Assembly (NCBI RefSeq): GCF_038419845.1
Contig: NZ_JBCAQT010000001.1
Location: 1 to 64,000 of the forward strand
Length of the DNA: 64,000 nucleotides
Source of the DNA: Marinimicrobium sp038419845
GTDB taxonomy: Bacteria > Pseudomonadota > Gammaproteobacteria > Pseudomonadales > Cellvibrionaceae
Reading direction: 5' to 3'
Part shown: positions 16,921 to 25,280 of the stretch, piece by piece
Layout: each line of letters begins with the position of its first letter
Numbering within the stretch: position 1 is the stretch's first letter
Translations under genes and position numbers: made by a program
Notes under the pieces: generated by a model
What the model saw: only the letters and a program-made list of their open reading frames with translations
Database searches by the model: none
What the model was told of the DNA's origin: nothing

Positions 16921-17227
16921 GATTTAGCGCCTCGTGTGACTTCCTAATTTGACTGGCCCACCCGGTGGTCGCCTGTTTGCGGAGGCGGGACTCAGGGTGG
17001 CTTGCCCGTGTTGACTTGCCGTGGCATCCGGCCCGAGCCGGGTGCCGCTTCAATGATCCAATGGGCCTCAGGTCCTGCTCTGGGCATTGGTTTTGAAGGG
17101 ATGGCAAGCTACCAGATATCAAATGGCTCCGCTAGTACTTTTTGCTCAATTAACGCTCAGTGTCGGAAGATTGAGCAGGGCGGGTTTTGCTGTGAGAATA
17201 GGGCAAAGTTTTTGATTGGTGCATACT
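16921..17227. other. dksA-sfsA divergent intergenic region
   Basis: About 300 bases hold the outward promoters of dksA and sfsA. I see no RNA gene, repeat or convincing short coding frame. Confidence 0.4.
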
Positions 17228-17980
17228 ATGAGAAATTATGACTCCATAGCTGGAGGTGTGACCGATGACGGCGTGGTTCCCTCGTGGCAGCGCGGGACCC
17301 TGATTCGCCGCTACAAGCGGTTTCTGGCGGATGTCCAGCGGGATGACGGCTCGGTAATCACCATTCACTGCCCCAATACCGGCTCGATGAGGAACTGCGT
17401 TCTGCCCGAGTCGCCCTGCTGGTATTCCGCCTCGGATAATCCCAAACGCAAATACCCGCATACCTGGGAAGTGGCGACGGTTCCCGGCGGCCATCTGGCC
17501 GGAGTGAACACCGGTCGGGCCAACGCCCTGGTGGAGGAGGCGATTCACAGCGGTGTGATCGCCGAGTTGCAGGGTTACCCGGTGTGCCGGCGCGAAGTGC
17601 GTTACGGGCAGGAACGCTCGCGTGTCGATTTTCTGCTGGAGGATGGTGATGACCGATGTTACGTGGAGGTCAAAAGTGTCACCCTGATGGAGGCGCCGGG
17701 GCAGGGGTTGTTTCCCGATGCCGTCAGTCAGCGGGGCAGCAAGCATCTGCGGGAGTTGATGGAGCGGGTAGCAGCAGGTGATCGCGCCGTGCTGGTATTC
17801 TGTGTGCAGCACTCGGGCGTCGAGTGGGTGGCGCCGGCCGATGCCATCGACCCGGTCTACGGTGCCACCCTGCGGCGGGCCGCCGAGGCGGGTGTCGAAC
17901 TGTTGGCCTACCGCGCCGAGATTGAACCCGAGCGGGCCAGTATCCGCCTGACCCACCCGGTCCCGGTGCGGCTGGACTGA
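17228..17980 (+). CDS. sfsA: SfsA family DNA/sugar-fermentation regulator
   Basis: The start could be ATG 17228, GTG 17219 or TTG 17216; the ATG is chosen, giving 250 residues. SfsA is a DNA-binding protein with a nuclease-like fold, first described as stimulating maltose metabolism. Family motifs are 'RRYKRFLADV', 'HCPNTGSM', 'NPKRKYPHTWE', 'VNTGRANALVEEA', 'SRVDFLLE', 'CYVEVKSVTL' and 'FPDAVSQRGSKHLREL'. It diverges from dksA, as often seen in gammaproteobacteria. Confidence 0.93.
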   Translation: MRNYDSIAGGVTDDGVVPSWQRGTLIRRYKRFLADVQRDDGSVITIHCPNTGSMRNCVLPESPCWYSASDNPKRKYPHTWEVATVPGGHLAGVNTGRANALVEEAIHSGVIAELQGYPVCRREVRYGQERSRVDFLLEDGDDRCYVEVKSVTLMEAPGQGLFPDAVSQRGSKHLRELMERVAAGDRAVLVFCVQHSGVEWVAPADAIDPVYGATLRRAAEAGVELLAYRAEIEPERASIRLTHPVPVRLD

Positions 17981-18009
17981 CCCGTCCGGACGGGCTTTAA
18001 AAAGCGGTG

Positions 18010-19089
18010 CTACCGGTCAACGGGTGCGGCCAGGATCAGGGTCCGGCGCCGGCTCTCGCCCCTGCGAACAAACACCAGCTCCACCTCGTCGCCCGGTTCG
18101 TGCTGCTCCAGCGCGGTCATCAGCTCGTCGTAATTGCGTACCGGCCGGTCGTCGATCCCGGTGATGATATCGCCCAGAACTACGGCACCCCAGCGGTTGC
18201 GCTGCGCGCCCCTGAGCCCGATCTTGTCCGCCGGGGAGTGCGGCGCGACGCGCAACACCGGCACGCCTTTCACTCCGGCCCGTTGTGCCCACTGGTCCGG
18301 AGCAATATCAATGCCCAGCACCGGGCGCACGATGCGGCCGTGCTCGATCAGCTGCGGCACGATGTCCTTTACCGTGTTGACGGGAATGGCAAAGCCGATG
18401 CCGGCATTGGCGCCGCTGGGGCTGTAAATCATGGTGTTGACGCCGATCAGCTGCCCCTGCGAATTGAGTAGCGGGCCACCGGAGTTGCCGGGGTTGATGG
18501 CTGCATCGGTCTGGATCACGTTGCGGATCTTGCGCTGGTTGGGTGCCTCGATCTCCCGCCCCAGGGCGCTGACCACGCCGGTGGTCAGGGTGGCGTCCAG
18601 GCCGAAGGGGTTGCCGATGGCCAACACTTTGTGTCCGACCGACAGCTTGCTGGAGTCGCCCCGGCGCAGGGGCTCGAGTTTTTTGTCGGGCGCTTCGATC
18701 TTGAGAACCGCCAGATCTTTTTCCGGGGCCAGGCCCACGACCTCGGCGGGCCAGATGCTCTGGTCCTGCAGTGTGATCATCAACTTGCGGGCGTTTTCGA
18801 TGACGTGAAAGTTGGTGACAATGTAACCCCGTTCGTCCCAGAAAAACCCCGTCCCCGCACCGCGCGGTACCGTCAGCAGGTCGAACGAGCGCGGGTCGCG
18901 CACCAGTTGCTGATTGGTGACGTAAACCACACTCGGGCTCGCGTACTCGAACACCTCCATGGTGTTGCGCTCATCGTCGGTGGCAAAGTCGGCGCCGAGG
19001 GCACTGGATGAGTGTGCGAGCAGGAGTAACGCGACCCAGGCGAGGGTCGCGCGCCATCGTGTGACGGTCGAGCCGGTGCTCGGATGCAT
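18010..19089 (-). CDS. Periplasmic DegS/HtrA-like serine protease
   Basis: AAAGGAGG sits directly upstream of the ATG at 19089, giving 359 residues. A signal peptide or N-terminal anchor (about 12-34) precedes a trypsin-like domain with His in 'VTNFHVIENA', Asp in 'EKDLAVLKI' and Ser in 'INPGNSGGPL'. One C-terminal PDZ domain begins near 265. One PDZ and this length fit DegS/HhoB-like proteases. It follows htpX after 26 bp, so the two quality-control proteases are probably made together. Whether it cleaves an anti-sigma factor is unknown. Confidence 0.88.
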   Translation of the reverse strand: MHPSTGSTVTRWRATLAWVALLLLAHSSSALGADFATDDERNTMEVFEYASPSVVYVTNQQLVRDPRSFDLLTVPRGAGTGFFWDERGYIVTNFHVIENARKLMITLQDQSIWPAEVVGLAPEKDLAVLKIEAPDKKLEPLRRGDSSKLSVGHKVLAIGNPFGLDATLTTGVVSALGREIEAPNQRKIRNVIQTDAAINPGNSGGPLLNSQGQLIGVNTMIYSPSGANAGIGFAIPVNTVKDIVPQLIEHGRIVRPVLGIDIAPDQWAQRAGVKGVPVLRVAPHSPADKIGLRGAQRNRWGAVVLGDIITGIDDRPVRNYDELMTALEQHEPGDEVELVFVRRGESRRRTLILAAPVDR

Positions 19090-19115
19090 GGGGCCTCCTT
19101 TCACTGGCGTGTTCA

Positions 19116-20006
19116 CTACTGGACTTTGTTGAGAGCAGCAATGCGCTCTTCCAGCGGCGGGTGGCTGGAGAATAGCCGACCGAAGGTCTGCTTGAACCCG
19201 CCGCTGATGGCAAAGGCTTTCATGCTGTCGGGCATGGGGTTCTGCGCCCCGGCCTGTACTTCCGCCTGCAGGCGCTGCAGAGCGCGGATCATGGCACCCC
19301 GGCCGGCCAGACGCGCGCCGGCGGCATCGGCCCGATACTCACGGTAGCGGGAGAAGGCCATGACGATGGTAGATGCCAGAATGCCCAGAACGATTTCGGC
19401 CACGATGGTAACAATGTAAAAGCCGATACCGTGGCCGTTTTCGGTTTTGAAGATCACCCGGTCAACGGTGTGCCCGATGATCCGCGCGAAGAACATGACA
19501 AAGGTATTCACCACCCCCTGGATCAGGGACAGGGTGATCATGTCGCCGTTGGCCACGTGGCCGATTTCGTGCGCGAGCACCGCCCGGACTTCGTCCCGAT
19601 CGAAGCGCTGCAGGAGCCCCAGACTCACGGCCACCAGGGCCGCGTTGCGGTTCCAGCCAGTGGCAAAGGCGTTGGACTGCTGAGCGGGGAAAATGCCCAC
19701 CTCGGGGGTTTTGATGCCGGCGTCGCGCGCCAGTTGCTCTACGGTAGTGACCAACCACTGTTCATCAGCGGTTTGGGGGCGCTCAATGATCCGGGTACCG
19801 GTGGTTTTTTTGGCAATGAATTTGGACAGGAACAGTGAGATGAACGAGCCGGCAAAACCGAAAATCGCGCAGAATATCAGCAGGCTCTGCAGGTTCAGCC
19901 CGCCCGACTGGTCCAGGTAGTGATCAACCCCGAGCAGGGATAGGGTAATGCTGGCGACCAGGATCACCGCCAGGTTCGTCATTAAAAACAAGCCAATTCG
20001 CAACAC
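19116..20006 (-). CDS. htpX: Membrane zinc metalloprotease HtpX
   Basis: HtpX degrades misfolded membrane proteins with FtsH. The 296-residue protein has two N-terminal membrane helices, 'HEIGHVANGD' as the zinc motif (near 142), two further helices after it, and 'EYRADAAGARLAG' with the third zinc ligand Glu. Family length and order are normal. A heat-shock-like promoter lies 55-85 bp upstream. Confidence 0.96.
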   Translation of the reverse strand: MLRIGLFLMTNLAVILVASITLSLLGVDHYLDQSGGLNLQSLLIFCAIFGFAGSFISLFLSKFIAKKTTGTRIIERPQTADEQWLVTTVEQLARDAGIKTPEVGIFPAQQSNAFATGWNRNAALVAVSLGLLQRFDRDEVRAVLAHEIGHVANGDMITLSLIQGVVNTFVMFFARIIGHTVDRVIFKTENGHGIGFYIVTIVAEIVLGILASTIVMAFSRYREYRADAAGARLAGRGAMIRALQRLQAEVQAGAQNPMPDSMKAFAISGGFKQTFGRLFSSHPPLEERIAALNKVQ

Positions 20007-20061
20007 TGTTCAATTCTCCAAGGACAACGATGACAGAGGATAGACCGCAATATCGCGGTTT

Positions 20062-20089
20062 ATATGCGTGCTGGCGCGAGAATTTCAAG
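20062..20089 (-). promoter_or_regulatory. Possible sigma-32 promoter for htpX
   Basis: The minus strand reads CTTGAAA-N13-ACGCATAT, close to the heat-shock consensus CTTGAAA-N11-16-CCCCATNT, about 55 bp before the htpX start. A sigma-70 reading (TTGAAA with an ATATAA) is also possible. Confidence 0.45.
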
Positions 20090-20111
20090 AGTGTTTGAAG
20101 CGGTATGGGTG

Positions 20112-20145
20112 GGAAAAAGAAAAGTGGCCACCCCGGAGGGTGGCC
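20112..20145 (-). terminator. Terminator of the Fur-regulated RNA
   Basis: An 8-bp stem GGCCACCC / GGGTGGCC with a 4-nt loop (20126-20145) is followed on the minus strand by ACTTTTCTTTTT. Confidence 0.85.
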
Positions 20146-20304
20146 CAAGCAACCGTGATTAGCCAGAGGCTGGCGACGTCCGGGCGGGACGCCGCCGATG
20201 CCTCGAGGAGAAGATCCGGAGCGTCTCTCGCGTAATCCCCTGGATCACGCAAGTGACAACCAGACTTCCACAACGGTCGGGAGGGGAGAGACCGCCCGAC
20301 CGTT
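20112..20304 (-). ncRNA. Probable Fur-regulated small RNA
   Basis: A strong promoter with an embedded Fur box (20311-20339) drives a ~190-nt minus-strand segment that ends in an intrinsic terminator and encodes no plausible protein. The predicted RNA starts near 20304 with a 9-bp 5' hairpin (ACGGTCGGG / CCCGACCGT). A single-stranded middle follows, then the terminator stem. This is the plan of iron-responsive RNAs such as RyhB and PrrF. I cannot establish sequence homology to either by eye. The neighbours htpX and the cyclic-nucleotide protein have no evident iron role. Confidence 0.7.
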
Positions 20305-20310
20305 AATTGA

Positions 20311-20339
20311 ATAATAATTATTATCATTATCGTTGTCAA
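20311..20339 (-). promoter_or_regulatory. Fur-box promoter
   Basis: The minus strand has a consensus -35 TTGACA (20334-20339), a 17-bp spacer and -10 TATTAT (20311-20316). A Fur box matching the 19-bp GATAATGATAATCATTATC consensus at 17 positions lies at 20313-20331, covering the spacer and part of the -10. Fur with iron would shut it off. Confidence 0.85.
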
Positions 20340-20413
20340 GCGCGCAGAAGTCCGTCATGCGAACCAGTGCGCATTTTCCGAAAAGCGTCGGGTTAACTTC
20401 CGGTTGAGGGGAA

Positions 20414-21187
20414 TCAGCCCTTGGCCTGAAGGGCCAACAGCTGACCGTTGAGTTGGTGGATCTTGGAGGCCATCTCCTCCACCAGCCCCAGGCAGATTTG
20501 TGGTTGCAGCTCGACCAGATCGGCGAATTCCTCTTTACGGACCGCCAGAACGGTACAGTCACTGGCCGCAACCACCGAAGCCATGCGTTTCTGCCGGGTA
20601 AAGACCGCCAGCGCACCAAAAATCTCATCGGCGAGAACGTCGCCCACCTTGACCCCATCGCGCATGGCATCGGCCTGGCCCTCGAGCAGGGTGTAGACCC
20701 GGTCGGCTTCGGCTCCCTGGTGGATGATGGTCTCACCCGCGGAGAAATGCATGAACCCGGCCGAGGGCTGAAATTCCGCGCGAATCTCCTGAGCCAGGGC
20801 CGCGCGGTAAAAGCCCGCCGCGTAGAGGCTGTATTCGAGGGCTTTCGAGGGTGACTCTGTCAGCACCTCACTGCGCCGGTAGGGCTCCAGTGTGATCGGG
20901 CCCGAGCAGCCGTAGGCGCCCTGATCGACCGGCAGGGCGCGCTCCAGCCCAATGAGATCGCCAGGCGAGTGTCGGGTGATCAGTTTGCCTCCTACGCGGT
21001 AGAAGAGCTCGCCCTCTACCAGTAGCCAGACCTCATCCTCGGGCAGGCTGGCCAACAGGTCGTTGCTGGCGGTGCGGGAAAGACGTTCGCCCGAGGGGCT
21101 CAACGGGGTGAGCAGCTCACGGGTCAATTCCCGCAATCGGGCGGCGCAGTCGGTGATGATGTCCGACTGTTTGTGGGGTAAATGCAT
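20414..21187 (-). CDS. Double cyclic-nucleotide-binding domain protein
   Basis: The 257-residue protein has two Crp-type cupin domains. The N-terminal one is divergent (about 45-125). The C-terminal one (about 140-240) shows 'FSAGETIIHQGAEADRVYTLLEGQADAM' and 'GDVLADEIFGALAVFTRQKRMASVVAASDCTVLAV'. The phosphate-binding cassette is atypical ('EIFGALAVFTRQKR'). No HTH domain follows, so it is not a Crp-like transcription factor; a regulatory or scaffold role is more likely. I do not know the ligand. Confidence 0.7.
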   Translation of the reverse strand: MHLPHKQSDIITDCAARLRELTRELLTPLSPSGERLSRTASNDLLASLPEDEVWLLVEGELFYRVGGKLITRHSPGDLIGLERALPVDQGAYGCSGPITLEPYRRSEVLTESPSKALEYSLYAAGFYRAALAQEIRAEFQPSAGFMHFSAGETIIHQGAEADRVYTLLEGQADAMRDGVKVGDVLADEIFGALAVFTRQKRMASVVAASDCTVLAVRKEEFADLVELQPQICLGLVEEMASKIHQLNGQLLALQAKG

Positions 21188-21268
21188 GCTGCCCTCCAGA
21201 GAACAGGCCGGCCAGAGGCTAAGGTCGGCCAGAGGATAAGTCGGCGCCGGGGGCCATGCGGTTACCCG

Positions 21269-21547
21269 TCAGGCTTCGCTCAGCGAGTCCTGTTCGGCCT
21301 CGGCCACCAGCTGGTTTTTCATGTCCGGCGGAAGGTCGTTCCAGTGAACGTCCATCAGCGCTCCCTGCAGTGCGTACAGCATGACCTTGGAGACGTTGAT
21401 GTTTCTGGACTTGATGCGCCGGTAGGCTTCGACGGCGCCGATCTCGCGCAGTTCACTAAAGGTTGTGATACCGATGGCGCGCAGAATATTGACGGTCGCC
21501 ATTCCCAGGTTCTTGAGCTGGAGTAATTCACTATGACTTGTGGTCAT
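21269..21547 (-). CDS. TfoX C-terminal domain protein
   Basis: The start at 21547 (MTTSHSELLQLKNLG) gives 92 residues. It is a stand-alone TfoX/Sxy C-terminal domain with a helix-hairpin-helix pattern 'LKNLGMATVNILRAIGITTFSELREIGAVEAYRRIKSR'. In full-length TfoX the domain is part of the competence regulator; stand-alone copies are of unknown role. 81 bp separate it from the cyclic-nucleotide protein on the same strand. Confidence 0.8.
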   Translation of the reverse strand: MTTSHSELLQLKNLGMATVNILRAIGITTFSELREIGAVEAYRRIKSRNINVSKVMLYALQGALMDVHWNDLPPDMKNQLVAEAEQDSLSEA

Positions 21548-21757
21548 ACGGTTGTTGCTCCATTTCTTCGTTATCATTATGGTTAGTGGGCCATGTTCCA
21601 ACCGCTATGGCCCAGAAGCTAATAGTACATTTTTCGTTGATAAGCGCAAAACTTTTCCGTACTTTGGCGCATAATACTTTCGGATGTAATGCACAATGGT
21701 TATTCTGAGGTAGCGAGTGCTCGTCGGAGCGCCTGACGGAAGGATGAAACCACTGAC

Positions 21758-22528
21758 GTGACCGATTTCAACGTTCCAGACAGCCCCTTCGAACCCGGTC
21801 GCCAGGCGCTGGTCGGGCTCGATGAAAGCCAATTGGTCCCCAGTGGTTTCGGGGCGGCCCGGGTGCATCGCGGGATACGGCCAGCCCTGGATCAGTTGTC
21901 CCAGGCGGCACGTGCCCAGGGCTTCGAGCTGCACATCGCCAGTGGCTACCGCAGCTTCGAGCGCCAGTGCGCCATCTGGAATGCCAAGGCGCAGGGAGCG
22001 AAGCCGGTTCTGGACGATGCCGGGCACCCCCTGGACCCGCTCGCACTGACGGCGGTGGAGCGTATTCACGCCATTCTGCGCTGGTCGGCTCTGCCGGGTG
22101 CCTCCCGTCACCACTGGGGAACGGATATCGACGTCTACGATGGCTCCCGCCTGGCGGAGGGGGAATCGGTGCAATTGACGCAGGCGGAGACCGAAGGGGA
22201 CGGGCCCTTTGCCGCCTTTCATCAGTGGCTTTCAGGTTATCTCGCGGGCGATGAAAACCCGGGATTCTACCGGCCCTACGACCGCGACCGGGGTGGCGTG
22301 GCCCCCGAGCCCTGGCATCTGAGTTTTGCGCCCCTGGCCAACCGCTACTATCGGGACATGACAGTGGCGTTGTTGCACGAGGCCCTCGAGTCCCGGGATG
22401 TGGCGCTCAAGCGGGAACTGTTGCCCTTGCTCCCCGAGCTGGTGACACGCTATGTCCAAGTGCCCGAGGGGCCAGAACCCGCTCCACAGTCGACTCCCGA
22501 CCATCCCCCGCCCGGTGCGCCGCAATGA
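21758..22528 (+). CDS. VanY-type D-alanyl-D-alanine carboxypeptidase
   Basis: The 256-residue protein starts at GTG 21758. It has the M15B metallopeptidase motifs 'SGYRSFERQ', 'ASRHHWGTDIDVYD' (His and Asp zinc ligands near 120-127) and 'EPWHLSF' (catalytic Glu and last His). These enzymes trim the terminal D-Ala of peptidoglycan peptides. There is no obvious signal peptide from this start, so export is uncertain. Its stop overlaps the start of the MFS gene by four bases, so the two are co-translated. Confidence 0.85.
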   Translation: MTDFNVPDSPFEPGRQALVGLDESQLVPSGFGAARVHRGIRPALDQLSQAARAQGFELHIASGYRSFERQCAIWNAKAQGAKPVLDDAGHPLDPLALTAVERIHAILRWSALPGASRHHWGTDIDVYDGSRLAEGESVQLTQAETEGDGPFAAFHQWLSGYLAGDENPGFYRPYDRDRGGVAPEPWHLSFAPLANRYYRDMTVALLHEALESRDVALKRELLPLLPELVTRYVQVPEGPEPAPQSTPDHPPPGAPQ

Positions 22529-23910
22529 ACGCTTCTGACTCTCAGCCCGACCTGCCTGACCAGCCCGACGTCCAGCCGGTTTCGCAATTCTCCCTGTTGC
22601 GGCGCCGACGGTTCTGGCCCCTGTTTCTGACGCAGCTGGGCGGTGCCTTCAACGACAACTTTTACAAAAGCGCGCTGCTGATGCTGTTCACTTACGGCGG
22701 AATCGAGCGCTGGGGCTTGAGCATTGATGTGATCAACAACGTGGTGGCCGCCACGCTGATCGTGCCGTTTTTGGTGTTCGCACCGCTGGCCGGGCAGTAC
22801 GCCGACAAGTTTGAAAAGTCGGCTTTTATTCGTCTGATCAAGATCGCCGAAATCGGCATCATGTTGCTGGGCGCCCTGGCGCTCTGGCTCAACAGTGCCG
22901 CGCTGCTGTTGCTGGTGTTGTTTCTCACCGGCACCCAGTCGGCCTGCTTCAGTCCGCTCAAGTATTCGATCCTGCCTCAGCATCTGGAGCGGGACGAGCT
23001 GACCGGGGGCAATGGGCTGCTGCATACCGGCACCTCGGTGGCCATCTTTCTGGGCATGATCGCCGGGACCCTGGCGTTGAGTTTTTCCGGCGGTCGCTGG
23101 TGGGTGGCGGCCGGAGCGCTGGCGATTGCCTGGTTCGGCTGGCGCGTCAGCCGCCTGATCCCACAGGCGCCCTCATCCGACCCCGAGCTGGCGCTGCACG
23201 GTAATCCCTATCGGCAGACGCGCCGAAGCCTGGCCTGCGCCCGGGAAAACACCATGGTGTTCTGGTGCATTATCGGTTCATCCTGGTACTGGTTCCTCGG
23301 CTCGATTTATCTGACCCAGCTGCCCAATTTTACCCGCAGTGTGCTCTCCGGCGCCTCCGCGGCGGTCAGTCTTTTTCTGGTGTTGTTTCTGGCGGGGATC
23401 TGCGTCGGCGCTCTCTTGTGTGAGCGGCTCAGCCGGCAGCGGGTCGAGCCGGCGCTGGTGCCTCTGGGAGCGATTCTGGTGACGGTGTTTGGCGTGGATC
23501 TGGCGTTCGCCGGCAGTGCCTTCGCCAGTGCCCACCCCGCTCCCGGCCCCGATCTCTATTACTCGGTGGTGGAGCTTCTGCAGCGCCCGCGCTGGTGGCG
23601 GGTGGCGCTGGATGTGGCCTTGCTGGGCGTCGCCGGCGGGCTTTACGTGGTGCCGCTGTCCGCTCTGATTCAGAGTCGCAGCCGCGCGGAGCATCGGGCC
23701 CAGGTGATTGGCGCGGGCAATGTCATCAATGCGCTGTTCATGGTGGCGGCGTCTCTGGTCGGGTTGCTGGTGCTGGGTATGCTGGGCCTCAGCATCCCTC
23801 AGCTGTTCCTGGTGGTCATGGCGCTGCACCTGCTGATATCGGCGCTGGTGTTTGTGCGTCAGCCCGAATTCCTCCAGCGGTTTCGCCAGCGATTTGTGTC
23901 TGTGCGATAA
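22525..23910 (+). CDS. MFS transporter, LplT-like
   Basis: The 461-residue membrane protein has about 12 helices and opens with 'FWPLFLTQLGGAFNDNFYKSALLMLFTYGG', the pattern of the lysophospholipid transporter LplT and of the MFS part fused to acyltransferases. 'SPLKYSILPQHLERDELTGGNGLL' is also typical. LplT flips lysophospholipids inward for re-acylation. Without an adjacent acyltransferase the substrate is inferred only. ATGA overlap ties it to the carboxypeptidase upstream. Confidence 0.8.
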   Translation: MNASDSQPDLPDQPDVQPVSQFSLLRRRRFWPLFLTQLGGAFNDNFYKSALLMLFTYGGIERWGLSIDVINNVVAATLIVPFLVFAPLAGQYADKFEKSAFIRLIKIAEIGIMLLGALALWLNSAALLLLVLFLTGTQSACFSPLKYSILPQHLERDELTGGNGLLHTGTSVAIFLGMIAGTLALSFSGGRWWVAAGALAIAWFGWRVSRLIPQAPSSDPELALHGNPYRQTRRSLACARENTMVFWCIIGSSWYWFLGSIYLTQLPNFTRSVLSGASAAVSLFLVLFLAGICVGALLCERLSRQRVEPALVPLGAILVTVFGVDLAFAGSAFASAHPAPGPDLYYSVVELLQRPRWWRVALDVALLGVAGGLYVVPLSALIQSRSRAEHRAQVIGAGNVINALFMVAASLVGLLVLGMLGLSIPQLFLVVMALHLLISALVFVRQPEFLQRFRQRFVSVR

Positions 23911-23918
23911 TTCGCCGC

Positions 23919-24764
23919 ATGGACCAACAGGTAACCAGTGAATCGGGAGACTATCCATTGCCCACCACCGACACCCAGGCGGCGCTCGTCGATGAACTCT
24001 GGCAGGCAATCCGTACGGAGGCGCAGGCCGCCAGTCTTGAGGAGCCGGCGCTGGCCAGTTTTTATCACGCCACATTGCTCAACCATGAGAGCTTCGCCAG
24101 TGCCGTGAGCTTTCATCTGGCCAACAAGCTCGACAGCCAGGCGGTGCCCGCGATGATGATCCGCGAGGTCTTTGAAGCCGCGATGGCGCACGACCCCAGT
24201 ATCGAGGCGGCCATGCGCGCCGATATTCGGGCGCATTGTGAGCGCGATCCGGCCTGCGAGAAATTCTCTACCCCGTTTCTGTTCTTCAAGGGTTTTCACG
24301 CCCTGCAGAGCTACCGCTTTGCGCATCACCTCTGGCAGCGTGATCGTCGTTCGCTGGCACTCTATTTACAGAATCAGATCTCCCAGGCCTTCGGGGTGGA
24401 TATTCACCCGGGCGCGCGTATTGGGGAGGGGATCATGATCGACCATGCCACGGGCGTGGTGATCGGTGAAACCGCGGTCATCGGCGATGAAGTCTCGATG
24501 CTGCACTCGGTGACCCTGGGCGGGGCCGGGCGGACGGCGGGTGACCGGCATCCCAAGATCGGGCGCGGGGTGCTGATCAGTACCGGTGCCAAGATTCTGG
24601 GTAATATTCAGGTGGGCGAGTGCGCCAAAATTGGCGCCGGTAGCGTGGTGCTCGATTCAGTGCCAGCGCACACCACGGTCGCGGGGGTCCCTGCCCGGAT
24701 CGTAGGACACCCGAAAGGGGAAATCCCCGCGCGGGACATGGACCAGGGGTTCAACGGCGACTGA
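23919..24764 (+). CDS. cysE: Serine O-acetyltransferase
   Basis: CysE acetylates L-serine for cysteine synthesis. The start at ATG 23919 lies 9 bp after the MFS stop and gives 281 residues; an upstream in-frame extension would run inside the MFS gene. The N-terminal helical domain is followed by a left-handed beta-helix of hexapeptide repeats with 'DIHPGARIGEGIMIDHATGVVIGETAVIGDEVSMLHSVTLGG' (catalytic His), then 'DRHPKIGRGVLISTGAKILG' and 'AGVPARIVG'. Confidence 0.95.
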   Translation: MDQQVTSESGDYPLPTTDTQAALVDELWQAIRTEAQAASLEEPALASFYHATLLNHESFASAVSFHLANKLDSQAVPAMMIREVFEAAMAHDPSIEAAMRADIRAHCERDPACEKFSTPFLFFKGFHALQSYRFAHHLWQRDRRSLALYLQNQISQAFGVDIHPGARIGEGIMIDHATGVVIGETAVIGDEVSMLHSVTLGGAGRTAGDRHPKIGRGVLISTGAKILGNIQVGECAKIGAGSVVLDSVPAHTTVAGVPARIVGHPKGEIPARDMDQGFNGD

Positions 24765-24772
24765 GCGCTCCG

Positions 24773-25045
24773 TCACCTTGTGCCGGTGCGCTCGGCACAG
24801 ATGATGTCCTCCTCGCCATGATCCAGCCAATTGAGTACCGATCGTCGACTGTCCAGCATGGTGCGGTAGGTCTGGATTACATGTCGGTTGGGGCGCGTCT
24901 GCTGCTCCATGTCGTCGATCCGGTCTCGCAGAAAATCGATGTCCTGTTTGACCCGGGTGCGCACGGCACGGGCGCCAGCCAGCGGCCCGCCGGTGAACAA
25001 GCTGGGTTCTGAGGTGTTCTCTGCCTCCGACATGTTTTTGATCAT
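24773..25045 (-). CDS. Conserved-looking small helical protein
   Basis: GGAGGG is correctly placed before ATG 25045 (MIKNMSEAEN), so the 90-residue form is preferred. The protein is highly charged and helical, with 'RVKQDIDFLRDRIDDMEQQTRPNRHVIQTYRTMLDSRRSVLNWL', a likely coiled coil at 35-75. I do not recognise a family. Upstream is a pyrimidine-rich stretch with CTCTCC repeats. It is convergent with cysE. Confidence 0.55.
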   Translation of the reverse strand: MIKNMSEAENTSEPSLFTGGPLAGARAVRTRVKQDIDFLRDRIDDMEQQTRPNRHVIQTYRTMLDSRRSVLNWLDHGEEDIICAERTGTR

Positions 25046-25280
25046 GAGACCCTCCATTGCTTCGCCATTGGCCTGTATCTGCCGCTCTCCTCTCCACGCT
25101 CTCCTCTCCACTCTCTCTTCTTCGCGCTTTCCTCTTCGGGTAAGTATGGGAGCCATGGGCGGGTTTGCCAGTCACTGGCAAGACTGTTTTGTCACTAATA
25201 CGGCCGCGCAATATTGCGAGTCTGCATAGGGATGGCTAAGATCAGGGGAGTGGTCATAACGAGAGGATGGGACTGGATCA

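Noticed and set aside
20085..20339. An 84-codon minus-strand frame starting in the Fur box
   Set aside because: Its start codon lies in the promoter upstream of the predicted transcript start, and the frame runs through the terminator.
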